A stretch of DNA of 37,080 bases, from the NCBI GenBank assembly GCA_029261695.1, contig JAJDAV010000160.1:1-37080 (forward strand). The letters are read 5' to 3'. The translations under genes and the position numbers were made by a program. The stretch comes from Nitrospinaceae bacterium. Its GTDB lineage: Bacteria > Nitrospinota > Nitrospinia > Nitrospinales > VA-1. Below the pieces are notes generated by a model. The model worked only from the letters and a program-made list of their open reading frames with translations, did not search any database and had not been told where the DNA came from. Within the stretch, counting starts at the first letter, position 1; each line of letters opens with the position of its first letter. Below are positions 15,207-23,412 of this stretch, piece after piece.

Positions 15207-16811
15207 ATGGATAATTTTGAAAAGATTATTGGGCCAATGGTTGCTCACACAACTACGGAATCAGCAAGAATTTGGCTTCGCGCAAGCAAAACCATAATTG
15301 ATGATGATCTAGAAATAGTAGCCCGGCTTTCCAGAAAGGGTACAGACTTTACTGAAATAGACACACAAAAATTCACATTTATTTCTGACTTTGACAACGT
15401 CGGATTAATTGAGTTTAGCGATCTAACCCCAAATACAAAATATTCATACCGCATTGAAGCTCCCGATACAAATACAACGGTTTTAGGGTTAGAAAAACCT
15501 ATAGAGGGGTCTTTCAAAACATTCTCTGACAACACGGGTAGCGAAATTTCCTTTATTACCGGTTCTTGCCGGCACCTTGCTGTAGGAAGTGACCATCCTT
15601 CCCCCTATGAAGAAGAGTTTATGATGCCCAAAGGCACAGCAAAATATGGGGATAAAGCTTTTAAATCTATAAACGAAAATAAAGATTTGAATCCCGACTT
15701 TATGATCATGTCAGGAGATCAGGTTTATTGTGACCACGAAAAAGGTTCATTTACAAAATCAAAACCAGCAAAAACCGAACTTCAGTATCTAGGTCACTAT
15801 CACCGTGCCTACACGCAACCTAATTTCTCATCGTTGGCCAGTAAAATTCCTATCTACATGGCGATGGATGACCATGAAATAAAAAACGACTGGCATATGG
15901 ATATGATCAACGGTAAGCACGACGAAGATTATAAAGACAATTTCCAGCACTATACAAATGGACTAAAGGCTTACAACATATATCAGACAGCACTTTCCTC
16001 GGCTATCAAATCCGAATCTGGAAATCAGCCTAGAAAAAAATTTAAAACCCAACTTGAAACTCTTAGCAATACAGATTTGGAAGCACCATCAACCCCTAAA
16101 GCCTATTATGAAGATTCCAAAAATCTCTTTTACAAGTTTTCTCATGGTCCCGCACGCGTTTTCAGTTTGGATGTAAGGCTTGAAAGATATATGCAACCGG
16201 ACCCTCCGCAAATGATATCAAAACGACAACAGGAAAAACTGCAAGATTGGCTTCGCGATAATAAAAGCGATGATTTAGTAAAGTTTATTGTTTCAGCGGT
16301 CCCTGTTTTCCCAGACACAAAAAATCCCTGGTATTATCCGTTTGGTGCGCCAGAAGACAAATGGGCTGGCTATGCAGAACAACGATTGAAAATCTTAGAC
16401 TTTATCCAAAGTGAAGGAATTAGAAAGGTAGTTTTCCTTTCGGGGGATGTGCATGTTTCATTAGCAGCAAAACTCCAGCACAATAATGAAGACATAGGTG
16501 TTTACTCAATCATTAGTTCCGCTTTTACCTGGCCCGTTCCGGGCTTACAACGTTCAAATTTTGACTGGAAATCACTACCAGAAAAATCTACGGCTAAGAA
16601 AGATAAAAACAACAAGAAAGAAAAAAACCTTCCCGACACCCGTACTCGCGGCAACTTTAAACCTGTCCCTCTAACAAAATGGACCTACTTTAAAAGCAAG
16701 CATAGAGAACATAACTTCTGCTACGTAAAAACTGATGGTAAAAAATTAGAAATTCAATTTCACGATGCTAGAACAGGAGAACTCTTTGACTATATAAAGG
16801 AAGATTTATAG
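15207..16811 (+). CDS. PhoD-like metallophosphatase
   Basis: 534 residues. An N-terminal fibronectin-like PhoD_N domain (about 5-108) precedes the phosphatase domain. Metal-binding motifs are visible: GSC (119-121), MSGDQVYCDHE (Asp171), AMDDHE (221-224) and LSGDVHVSL (Asp414, His416). The set fits the PhoD/PhoX-like alkaline phosphatase and phosphodiesterase group that uses Fe3+/Ca2+. There is no signal peptide: the chain begins MDNFEKIIGPMVAHTT, so either it is cytoplasmic or exported by another route. The start is supported by GGAG 8 bases upstream. A lysine-rich insertion (about 460-480) interrupts the C-terminal part. It stands alone, convergent with the response regulator at 16949. Confidence 0.88.
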   Translation: MDNFEKIIGPMVAHTTTESARIWLRASKTIIDDDLEIVARLSRKGTDFTEIDTQKFTFISDFDNVGLIEFSDLTPNTKYSYRIEAPDTNTTVLGLEKPIEGSFKTFSDNTGSEISFITGSCRHLAVGSDHPSPYEEEFMMPKGTAKYGDKAFKSINENKDLNPDFMIMSGDQVYCDHEKGSFTKSKPAKTELQYLGHYHRAYTQPNFSSLASKIPIYMAMDDHEIKNDWHMDMINGKHDEDYKDNFQHYTNGLKAYNIYQTALSSAIKSESGNQPRKKFKTQLETLSNTDLEAPSTPKAYYEDSKNLFYKFSHGPARVFSLDVRLERYMQPDPPQMISKRQQEKLQDWLRDNKSDDLVKFIVSAVPVFPDTKNPWYYPFGAPEDKWAGYAEQRLKILDFIQSEGIRKVVFLSGDVHVSLAAKLQHNNEDIGVYSIISSAFTWPVPGLQRSNFDWKSLPEKSTAKKDKNNKKEKNLPDTRTRGNFKPVPLTKWTYFKSKHREHNFCYVKTDGKKLEIQFHDARTGELFDYIKEDL

Positions 16812-16948
16812 ACACATGCAGAATTTCAGTCTCATCCAGCAAGTTGTAGGGTGGTCCGCAAGCCTTTAAGGCAGGAGATTTGAATTTATCCAGCAGCAGT
16901 CAAGCCCTTCTAGTGCAAATCAACAAGGGCGTGAGGAAACTCAAAATA

Positions 16949-17389
16949 TTATTCTATAATTGGAGGAACCACAGCATTAGAGTATGACTGCACAAGTTCT
17001 CGAACTTTTTCGTATCGGTTTCCCTGATCAGATTTAACCAGATAACCCGCAATACAATGCTTATACGCCTTACAAATATCCGCCGGATTATTAGAAGTAG
17101 TTAACACAAAAACCACCATAGGTTTGAGAATGGGGTCACTTCTTATAGCTTCTAAAACTTCGAAGCCATCTACTCTCGGCATATTTAAATCCAGAAACAT
17201 CATAAAAGGAACAGGGGTTTCAGAGTGTTCTTCTGCAGAAAAATCCCCCTTAAGTCGCCCTAAAATTTCTTCCCCATCATTAAATGTTTCTAATTCAATT
17301 CCATCTTCATCTACCATACTCCGCAAGGCCCTTTGAAGAGCCATAACATCTGTAATGTCATCGTCTACAACTAGAATTATCTTTTTCAT
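16949..17389 (-). CDS. Single-domain response regulator, Rcp1-like
   Basis: 146 residues, receiver domain only. Asp9-11 form the acidic pocket, Asp67 (FLDLNMPRVDG) is the phospho-acceptor, Thr97/98 and Lys119 complete the active site. The extra loop between helix 2 and strand 3 (about residues 45-60) and the NNPADICKAY segment are typical of the regulators that pair with phytochrome-type or CHASE sensor kinases (Rcp1 group). It lies 19 bases after the histidine kinase gene and should be its phosphorylation partner. With no output domain it acts by protein contact. Confidence 0.9.
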   Translation of the reverse strand: MKKIILVVDDDITDVMALQRALRSMVDEDGIELETFNDGEEILGRLKGDFSAEEHSETPVPFMMFLDLNMPRVDGFEVLEAIRSDPILKPMVVFVLTTSNNPADICKAYKHCIAGYLVKSDQGNRYEKVRELVQSYSNAVVPPIIE

Positions 17390-17408
17390 TTTTTAAAATC
17401 TCAAAAAC

Positions 17409-19145
17409 TTATTTAGGCCAAGTAAACTTAAATACTGCACCGCCCTCTTCAGGACTTTCTATCCAAATTCGGCAATTTTTATTTTCAACAATACTTTTCA
17501 CCAGCGCCAACCCTAGCCCTGTTCCTCCCATTACTTCCTTAGGTGCAAGCTGCTTGAATATCTTGAATACATGCTCCTCCTTACCTTTAGGAATACCCGG
17601 GCCATTATCTTTTATGGTGAACAAATATTGCTGTTCATTATAGCTTTCGCTATTAACTGAAATCTCAGGCTTAGAAAAATCTTTTACAACTCCATGTCTG
17701 TAGGAATTTATTATTAAATTATTCAGTACAGTTCTAACTAGCAATTTAGAACTTTGTATTTCATTTGGGTTGAAATTTGCTGAAATACAATTCCCCTCTA
17801 TAGAGTTCATCTCTAATATACCATTTAATATATCATTAAGATTTACTAATTCTTTTTTATCGTCAATATTTTTATTTGAAAAACGGGAATAGGTCAGAAC
17901 ATCATCTAGTAGAGCTTGTGAACGAACGACCAGTTTGTCTATCATCGTTAAATTAGATTTAAGATCCTCATCTAATCTTTCACCATGATCTTCATCAATA
18001 AAGCCCAATACGTTTGATATGCCTCTTAGCGGAGCTTTTAAATCATGGGAAATCAAATAGGAAAACTGTTCGAGATCCTTGACAGATTTTTCTAAATGAA
18101 CGGCTTTCTCACTCAGCTCCTGCGTCATTGCGCTTGCGATTTCAACGGCTTTTCGGTTGGACCGCGTTAGAACTGTGAACAATATTATTATAAATAAATC
18201 TATAATAATTCCCCCGGCCAGTATGGTCAGTGGCTGATTATTTTCATTCGCACTTCGAAATAATTTTGTGCTCCGAATATCAAATTCCCAAACTCTTCCA
18301 TACAATTCTAAAACTAAATGTTCTTTGAATAATGGATTGGGATCAAAATCCAAATTTGTTTTAACATGCTCATCGTAAAGCACATTAGTACCGTCACTAA
18401 TTTGGATATCGACACGCCTTTTCTCTCGCAGCAGAGTTCCTTGCATTAGTTTTTTAACAACAAAAGGCGCGTAAACCATCCCCGTAAAAGATTTTTGACG
18501 ATCTTCTACCGTCTGGTAGGAATCTCCACTATAAAAGGGAGCGAAAAATAAAAACCCAGGAGTTTTTTCTGCATCCTGAACCAGTTCAATAGGCCCTGTA
18601 ATTTGCGCCAAGCCAGTATCTCGCGCCCTTTTTGCCGCTGAATACCGGTTTTTTTCATGGGCTATATCCAACCCAATAGCTTTGGCATTGGTATTCGAAG
18701 GTTCAATATAGGTTATAGGGAAATACTCGTTCTCTTGATGTTTGGGGTAGATGGAAAAGTCTTCTCTGGTTTTTCTTTGATCATTTAAGTAGGAACCCAG
18801 TTCCTCTGGCCCCACATGATGAATTACGCCAATGCCATTAATACCAGGATATTTCACATCAATCTTTAAGTGAGTAGCAAACACAAGCCAATCACCATAT
18901 GAGATATCCCCTCCTCTAGCCTGGATGGCTGCGACACCGCCCCACAAAGCATCTTCATAATTTTTAATTCTTTCGGATACTAACTCAACAACCTGTTCCG
19001 CTTCTTTGTTGAATTGGAACTGGGCTTTTTCATCGACCTGTTTTTTAGAAAATTTCCAAGCAAACACAGTCAAAATGATTGACAGAAAAACAATCAACCA
19101 GTGAAACCAATGAAAGGAAGTCGAAATTTTAAATTCTTTCTTCAA
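17409..19145 (-). CDS. CHASE-domain sensor histidine kinase
   Basis: 578 residues, starting at a TTG with AAAGG 6 bases upstream. A transmembrane helix (13-31) precedes an extracytoplasmic CHASE domain (about 60-290, with the GINGIGVIHHVGPEEL region), a second helix (305-327), a short coiled coil, HisKA (His367 in FSYLISHDLKAPL) and HATPase_c (Asn476, DNGPGIP near 513-519, GTGLGL 541-546). CHASE domains sense small extracellular molecules; in known cases these include cytokinins, but the ligand here cannot be predicted. No PAS or receiver domain is present. It is placed between an outer-membrane protein gene and the response regulator gene, all on one strand. Confidence 0.93.
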   Translation of the reverse strand: MKKEFKISTSFHWFHWLIVFLSIILTVFAWKFSKKQVDEKAQFQFNKEAEQVVELVSERIKNYEDALWGGVAAIQARGGDISYGDWLVFATHLKIDVKYPGINGIGVIHHVGPEELGSYLNDQRKTREDFSIYPKHQENEYFPITYIEPSNTNAKAIGLDIAHEKNRYSAAKRARDTGLAQITGPIELVQDAEKTPGFLFFAPFYSGDSYQTVEDRQKSFTGMVYAPFVVKKLMQGTLLREKRRVDIQISDGTNVLYDEHVKTNLDFDPNPLFKEHLVLELYGRVWEFDIRSTKLFRSANENNQPLTILAGGIIIDLFIIILFTVLTRSNRKAVEIASAMTQELSEKAVHLEKSVKDLEQFSYLISHDLKAPLRGISNVLGFIDEDHGERLDEDLKSNLTMIDKLVVRSQALLDDVLTYSRFSNKNIDDKKELVNLNDILNGILEMNSIEGNCISANFNPNEIQSSKLLVRTVLNNLIINSYRHGVVKDFSKPEISVNSESYNEQQYLFTIKDNGPGIPKGKEEHVFKIFKQLAPKEVMGGTGLGLALVKSIVENKNCRIWIESPEEGGAVFKFTWPK

Positions 19146-19165
19146 AACAGACCTTTAATAATAAA

Positions 19166-19915
19166 TTAAAATTTAACTTTGACTCCTAAAGCTGCCCCAT
19201 ATCCATCTAATGAAGATGAAGCCTCTTCAGTTTCATTTATTCGACCCTCTAAGATCAAATCGAAAGTTTCATTCAAAATAAAATTTAATTGAGGCTCAAC
19301 CACCCAGCGGTCAGGAGCGTCTTCCTCAAGATTCAAATCAGCAAAACCTGACACGTAGATTCCCTTTGCCAACCATAAGCTATAAATCACACTGATTTGC
19401 GATCCGCTTCCATCCGTCTCATAGGGGTGAACTCTCCATTGCAGCCAACTCTTACTGCCTCCCAGAAAAGGCAATGAATGTTTATAAGTAACCCCAAAGC
19501 GAACCACACTATTATCACTCCCATTAAAATCATTGTATTCCATCTCCCAATCCAAACCGTCAATGCCAAACCCTATGGGGCGAATAAAGCGATATTCAAT
19601 AAAATAGCGGGTCAAGTCAAATCGGTCACTATTTTTATTCTGATCGCTGTGAATATCCACAAATCCCCAAAAAAATATATCCAGAGGCAATTTGCGAGTA
19701 CTGGCTTGTATATTAAGAGTATTGTATTCCCTGCTGTCAAAATAATAACTGACATTTAATTGGGATGAATCACCCTTGAGATCTTTAGCAAAAACACTGC
19801 TACCAGAAAAAATCAGCAAAAATAAAACTAAGCTGACAAATGAGTGTCTACCAAATAGAAACCACCCCCACTTTTGTTTTTGGAAAACTTCCCCAAAAAA
19901 ATTTTGAGTGCGCAT
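19166..19915 (-). CDS. Outer-membrane beta-barrel protein of unknown substrate
   Basis: 249 residues with a signal peptide to about residue 43 (hydrophobic 24-40, then SSVFA). The mature part is rich in alternating hydrophobic/polar strands and aromatic girdle residues, and ends VKVKF with the terminal Phe recognised by the BAM machinery. The size suggests a 10-12 strand barrel. I do not recognise a specific family. It is the first gene of a three-gene minus-strand unit (20 bases before the histidine kinase), so it may help deliver or bind the signal sensed by the CHASE kinase; that is inference only. Confidence 0.72.
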   Translation of the reverse strand: MRTQNFFGEVFQKQKWGWFLFGRHSFVSLVLFLLIFSGSSVFAKDLKGDSSQLNVSYYFDSREYNTLNIQASTRKLPLDIFFWGFVDIHSDQNKNSDRFDLTRYFIEYRFIRPIGFGIDGLDWEMEYNDFNGSDNSVVRFGVTYKHSLPFLGGSKSWLQWRVHPYETDGSGSQISVIYSLWLAKGIYVSGFADLNLEEDAPDRWVVEPQLNFILNETFDLILEGRINETEEASSSLDGYGAALGVKVKF

Positions 19916-20170
19916 AAATGCCCCTTAGAAATATCTTAACCATCTATTTAAACAACTATTTTCTAATTGGAAAACCTTAAACCCCTTTTCCTTGAAAGCT
20001 GACATCACTTAGGAGCAGTGTTCCCGAAGTTTTTGGCGAATACAAATATATATAAACGTAGATATGAAATAGATCATCTCAGATCAGAAAAACCTCAATA
20101 CTTTCAATACCCTGAAAAGAAAATCACGGAATCAATTAGTTACAGTTTTAGTTGTTTTATTTTTGCTACA

Positions 20171-20180
20171 GGGGGGGGGG
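20171..20180. repeat. Homopolymeric tract of ten G (ten C on the minus strand)
   Basis: Ten consecutive G residues lie 7 bases past the TfoX stop codon, in the 272-base gap between the TfoX gene and the outer-membrane protein gene. Such tracts slip during replication. Being outside any gene it cannot switch a reading frame here, but it could alter a promoter or transcript end. Confidence 0.85.
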
Positions 20181-20187
20181 TGGTTTA

Positions 20188-20496
20188 TTAGTGAATACTG
20201 ATTTCAGCCCACTCAACGATTTGCTGTTCATCTTCCAGGATTTCGGGTGGGACTTCGTAATAATTTTTCAAGGTTTGTTTTGCGGAAGGTTTGAAAGGCG
20301 CCATACCTCTCTCTTTGTAGGAGTCGACCGACGACAAATCCGTCTTAAAATAAACACATCCATCGACAATGATGCCAAAAAATATTCCACGGCAATAAAG
20401 ACCGAATCCCCCAAACATTTGTTTAGACTCCACATTATTCAGAAGTCGGAGCTGATCCAGGACATACTCTTTAAACTCGTTTTTCCTTGAGGGCAC
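20188..20496 (-). CDS. TfoX N-terminal domain protein
   Basis: 102 residues, TfoX_N (PF04993) alone: EYVLDQLRLLNNVESKQMFGGFGLYCRGIFFGIIVDG is the conserved core. The start codon is GTG, 4 bases after the stop of the DUF1858 protein gene, so it is translationally coupled. The longer TfoX/Sxy proteins that control competence also have a C-terminal helix-hairpin domain, which is absent here. Many stand-alone TfoX_N proteins exist without a defined role. No competence genes are in this window. Together with its neighbours it forms the end of a three-gene operon. Confidence 0.85.
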   Translation of the reverse strand: MPSRKNEFKEYVLDQLRLLNNVESKQMFGGFGLYCRGIFFGIIVDGCVYFKTDLSSVDSYKERGMAPFKPSAKQTLKNYYEVPPEILEDEQQIVEWAEISIH

Positions 20497-20500
20497 TTGG

Positions 20501-21403
20501 CTATGGACGCTTTATGTCTCTATCAATCTCTGCGTTTATTTCGGCTAGAATCTTTTCTGGATCAATATTATGCATGCTGGCAGTCTGCTCTACAGTTTCG
20601 AACGCCTGACCAGGGCAAGAAAAGCAGCCTTCACCATAATTTGATTCAAATACTTTTTTCGTTGCAGGATAAGCCTTAATCAAACTCCCAACCCATGTGT
20701 CCGCCTGGCACATTTCTCCATGTTTAATTTCCTTTCCGGGGCCAGAACCTTCAGTCGGAATGGGAGCTGATGAGTCTTCTTTGAACAATTCGCTGTTCAA
20801 TTTCTCTAAAAATGCCGTTGTGCTTACACCGTGTTTGTCGCAGGCTTTTTCGATGCTCACTACTTTCGCGAAGGTCTGACGAGCTGCGGGGTTTGCTAAA
20901 GACTTAAACCCGCTTTCCAGAAACAGCGCTAAGGCCTGTGGAAAATGGTCAAGCACATCAGCTACTTTCATTTCACCTGTGATTTTTTCTGGTTTAGGAG
21001 TTTCTTCAGGAGCCGTCAACACGAAATACAAATTATAAAACATAATTGCCATCGCCATTCCTGCCAGTATCGCAAAAAATACAAAGACTGCGTGAGCTAT
21101 GCCCCCTCTCCAACCCCCAGCCGCATAAAGCGCCACCATTCCTAAAAGCCCTACATTCTGTAAAATAAACTGATATTTCATTCCCTCAGGCCAGGGAAGC
21201 TTACGCGCGCTGAAACGTGGCAAGACATGAAAAGCAACACCTGCAATCATCATGGCCATGAACCCCAGCAAGTTAATATGAATATGAACAAAACGTAATC
21301 GAACGGAGAGAGAAGGGTCGATAGCCATAGTGACACCAAGCGCCGCACCCAGTAATGCATATATCAAGCCAGCTTTAATAAATAAACGAGGGTAATTGTC
21401 CAT
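20501..21403 (-). CDS. Four-helix membrane protein with two C-terminal DUF1858 domains
   Basis: 300 residues. Four transmembrane helices (about 7-27, 37-62, 78-97, 103-128) carry conserved-looking histidines: His40 and His42 (RFVHIHINLLGF), His59 (GVAFHVLPRF) and His104. This resembles a fragment of the haem-binding core of haem-copper oxidase/NO reductase subunit I or related short membrane proteins. Two DUF1858 domains follow: 143-203 (without cysteines) and 234-292, with Cys260-F-S-Cys263. DUF1858 relatives occur with NO-stress and iron-sulfur repair proteins such as ScdA/RIC and hybrid-cluster partners. A role in sensing or handling NO or redox stress is possible but unproven. It starts 39 bases after the GT2 gene. 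Confidence 0.8.
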   Translation of the reverse strand: MDNYPRLFIKAGLIYALLGAALGVTMAIDPSLSVRLRFVHIHINLLGFMAMMIAGVAFHVLPRFSARKLPWPEGMKYQFILQNVGLLGMVALYAAGGWRGGIAHAVFVFFAILAGMAMAIMFYNLYFVLTAPEETPKPEKITGEMKVADVLDHFPQALALFLESGFKSLANPAARQTFAKVVSIEKACDKHGVSTTAFLEKLNSELFKEDSSAPIPTEGSGPGKEIKHGEMCQADTWVGSLIKAYPATKKVFESNYGEGCFSCPGQAFETVEQTASMHNIDPEKILAEINAEIDRDIKRP

Positions 21404-21442
21404 TTTTATTAGATAGAAAAATTAATTAATTATTCCAGCAAC

Positions 21443-22609
21443 TTAAAAGTTCTTTGCCACCGGATAAACTCTGCCACGCCATTCCGTTTGTTTTCGTACT
21501 AAAACATGAAACATGGAATTTACCATAATAGCAGCCATTATAACGGCGCCTAATGGAAATAAGGCTGCCGTATGCCTATTCAACCCCAATTCATCGCATG
21601 TCTTGTATCCTGCCGCCGAGACCATCACAACACCTGACAAGGCCATCCCAATCCATAACCAGCCTGTTTGTTCAAAAATATTTACCGCTAAAACAATATA
21701 AGGGGTGACCAAAAAACCAAGAACCACTGAGGTGTAATAAGTGGCTCTGCTTACAGAGCGTTTCATAGCTAAAAACATATTCTTTTGCCAACCAAACCAA
21801 ATTTCTTTCAAACCATAATACATACGAATGGAAAATAATAGTTTTGCATCCGCGACTAGCAGATTGAGCCCTGCCTGCTTGGCACGTTTCGCTATTAACA
21901 CATCTTCAAGCACATCAGCCTTCCCTTCTTCATGACCGCCTATCTTTTCATAAGCTGCACGGCGAAACATCAGGAATGCACCAAAACCCATTGCGCTTTT
22001 ATTGTCGGGATCATTTACATTTTTAAATCGTGTCAGCGAAGCTATAAACCCAAAAATAACCGGTTGTACGGCCCTTTCCCAAAATGAGCCAAATTCCGCC
22101 TGTGGCATTAAAGTCAACACATCCAGATCTCGATCACGCATAGCCTGCACTGCAGTATTTAATGCTGTTGGCTTAAAAACGGGGTCGGCATCCGTAAACA
22201 GCAAATATTCGCCTTGAGTAATCTTATACGCCTGATGTAAGGCAAATGGTTTTCCCAACCATCCTTCTGGGAGATCCTCACCTTCCAAAATTTTTAAATG
22301 TGGATTTTCTTTTGCAAGCGTTTGCATGATACTTCCCGTTTGGTCTGTAGAATGGTCATCAATCGCAATTACTTCAAAGTTAGGGTAGTTTTGGTCCAAC
22401 AAAGATTGCAGACATGCCCTAATTCCGCGTTCTTCGTTTCTGGCAGGAACACAAACCGATACTCGAGGCGGGTTTACAATGGTTTTCTCTACAGGTTGCA
22501 GTCGAATAAGGTAAATAATGTTAGCCGTCAAATAAATGATAACTGCCACAATTAATATCAGTTGCAGAACTGTTAAAGTTTCTATCAAGGCTTCACCTAA
22601 ATCGATCAA
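21443..22609 (-). CDS. Membrane-anchored glycosyltransferase family 2, CrtQ/HpnB-like
   Basis: 388 residues. One N-terminal helix (about 13-36) is followed by a GT-A domain: RVSVCVPARNEERGI, DDHSTD (84-89), DAD at 140-142 for the nucleotide sugar-metal, LEDV at 234-237 for the catalytic acid, and RMYYGLKEIWFGWQKN (about 262-277) in place of the QxxRW region. Hydrophobic helices follow (about 285-375). The pattern is closest to the carotenoid/hopanoid-associated glycosyltransferases (CrtQ, HpnB) that act at the membrane. No terpenoid genes lie nearby, so the acceptor lipid is unknown. The frame begins with TTG at 22609; another TTG at 22588 is also possible. The operon continues into the DUF1858 protein gene. 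Confidence 0.85.
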   Translation of the reverse strand: MIDLGEALIETLTVLQLILIVAVIIYLTANIIYLIRLQPVEKTIVNPPRVSVCVPARNEERGIRACLQSLLDQNYPNFEVIAIDDHSTDQTGSIMQTLAKENPHLKILEGEDLPEGWLGKPFALHQAYKITQGEYLLFTDADPVFKPTALNTAVQAMRDRDLDVLTLMPQAEFGSFWERAVQPVIFGFIASLTRFKNVNDPDNKSAMGFGAFLMFRRAAYEKIGGHEEGKADVLEDVLIAKRAKQAGLNLLVADAKLLFSIRMYYGLKEIWFGWQKNMFLAMKRSVSRATYYTSVVLGFLVTPYIVLAVNIFEQTGWLWIGMALSGVVMVSAAGYKTCDELGLNRHTAALFPLGAVIMAAIMVNSMFHVLVRKQTEWRGRVYPVAKNF

Positions 22610-22763
22610 TGCGTTTTATTTATTTTCAGCATTATATTTTTATGCAGAGAAAAAAATAAAAAAGAGGATGCGAAAAGAATTATTTGTTATGCTATTAAAA
22701 GATAACGTAGTTCAGAAATTATTTCCTACTTGTTTTTAAATCGTCTCACATCCCCTTTTACTC

Positions 22764-23228
22764 ATGCTCAAAATTAAATCATCGCTTTTATTATTCCTAT
22801 TTTTATTTATCGCAATATTTTGGGGTCTCGCAACCGCAAGCTCTGAAGCCTTGTGCATTAAGAACGAAAAGGCAAATCTAAGAAAAGGGCCCGGAACTGA
22901 CCACGAAAAGCTTTGGGAAGTTTTTAAATATATGCCCTTCAAACAATTGGGCGTTAAAGGTGCCTGGAAACGTATTCAGGATGTTGATGGTGATATTTAC
23001 TGGGTCCATGGTCCCCTTACCACTCAGAAATATAAATGCGCCGTCATCAAAAACAATAAGACTAACCTGCGTTCAGGTCCTGGAACAAAATTCTCAATCG
23101 TTCCCTGGGCTCCTGTAGACAAGTTTTTTTCGATGAAAGTCTTGAAAATTGAGAAAGACTGGGTGCATGTTGAAGATAGTACTGGCGATAAAGCCTGGAT
23201 ATTTCGACCCCTCGTTTGGATCCAATAG
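22764..23228 (+). CDS. Secreted protein with two bacterial SH3 domains
   Basis: 154 residues. A signal peptide covers 1-27 (ATASSEA). Two SH3b domains of the SH3_3/SH3_4 type follow, each with the pattern KANLRKGPGTDHEKLWE (about 36-52) and KTNLRSGPGTKFSIVP (about 99-114). Such domains bind peptidoglycan or other periplasmic ligands. No catalytic domain is present, so the protein is probably a small periplasmic binding module. It is divergent from the GT2 gene and alone in its unit. Confidence 0.85.
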   Translation: MLKIKSSLLLFLFLFIAIFWGLATASSEALCIKNEKANLRKGPGTDHEKLWEVFKYMPFKQLGVKGAWKRIQDVDGDIYWVHGPLTTQKYKCAVIKNNKTNLRSGPGTKFSIVPWAPVDKFFSMKVLKIEKDWVHVEDSTGDKAWIFRPLVWIQ

Positions 23229-23259
23229 CGGCAACTCGGTAGATTGACACCTGGGTTCC

Positions 23260-23287
23260 TTGTAATAATCCTGTTCCGACTTATAAT
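23260..23287 (+). promoter_or_regulatory. Putative promoter of the aldehyde dehydrogenase gene
   Basis: TTGTAA (23260-23265) and a perfect TATAAT (23282-23287) are 16 bases apart. Transcription would start near 23294, leaving a leader of about 120 bases. Confidence 0.45.
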
Positions 23288-23412
23288 GAAAGCAAAGCCT
23301 TAAAAAAATACTTTATTTTAATGCTGAACGGGATAATAATCAGAGCACCAACTAATCAAAAACAAGGTCCGCACCAATACCCTATCTGAAAGTTTAAAGT
23401 CAGGAGAAAATC

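Noticed and set aside
16904-16930. GCCCTT/AAGGGC inverted repeat between the PhoD and response regulator genes
   Set aside because: Six pairs with a 15-base loop and no T run on either strand; too weak to call a terminator.
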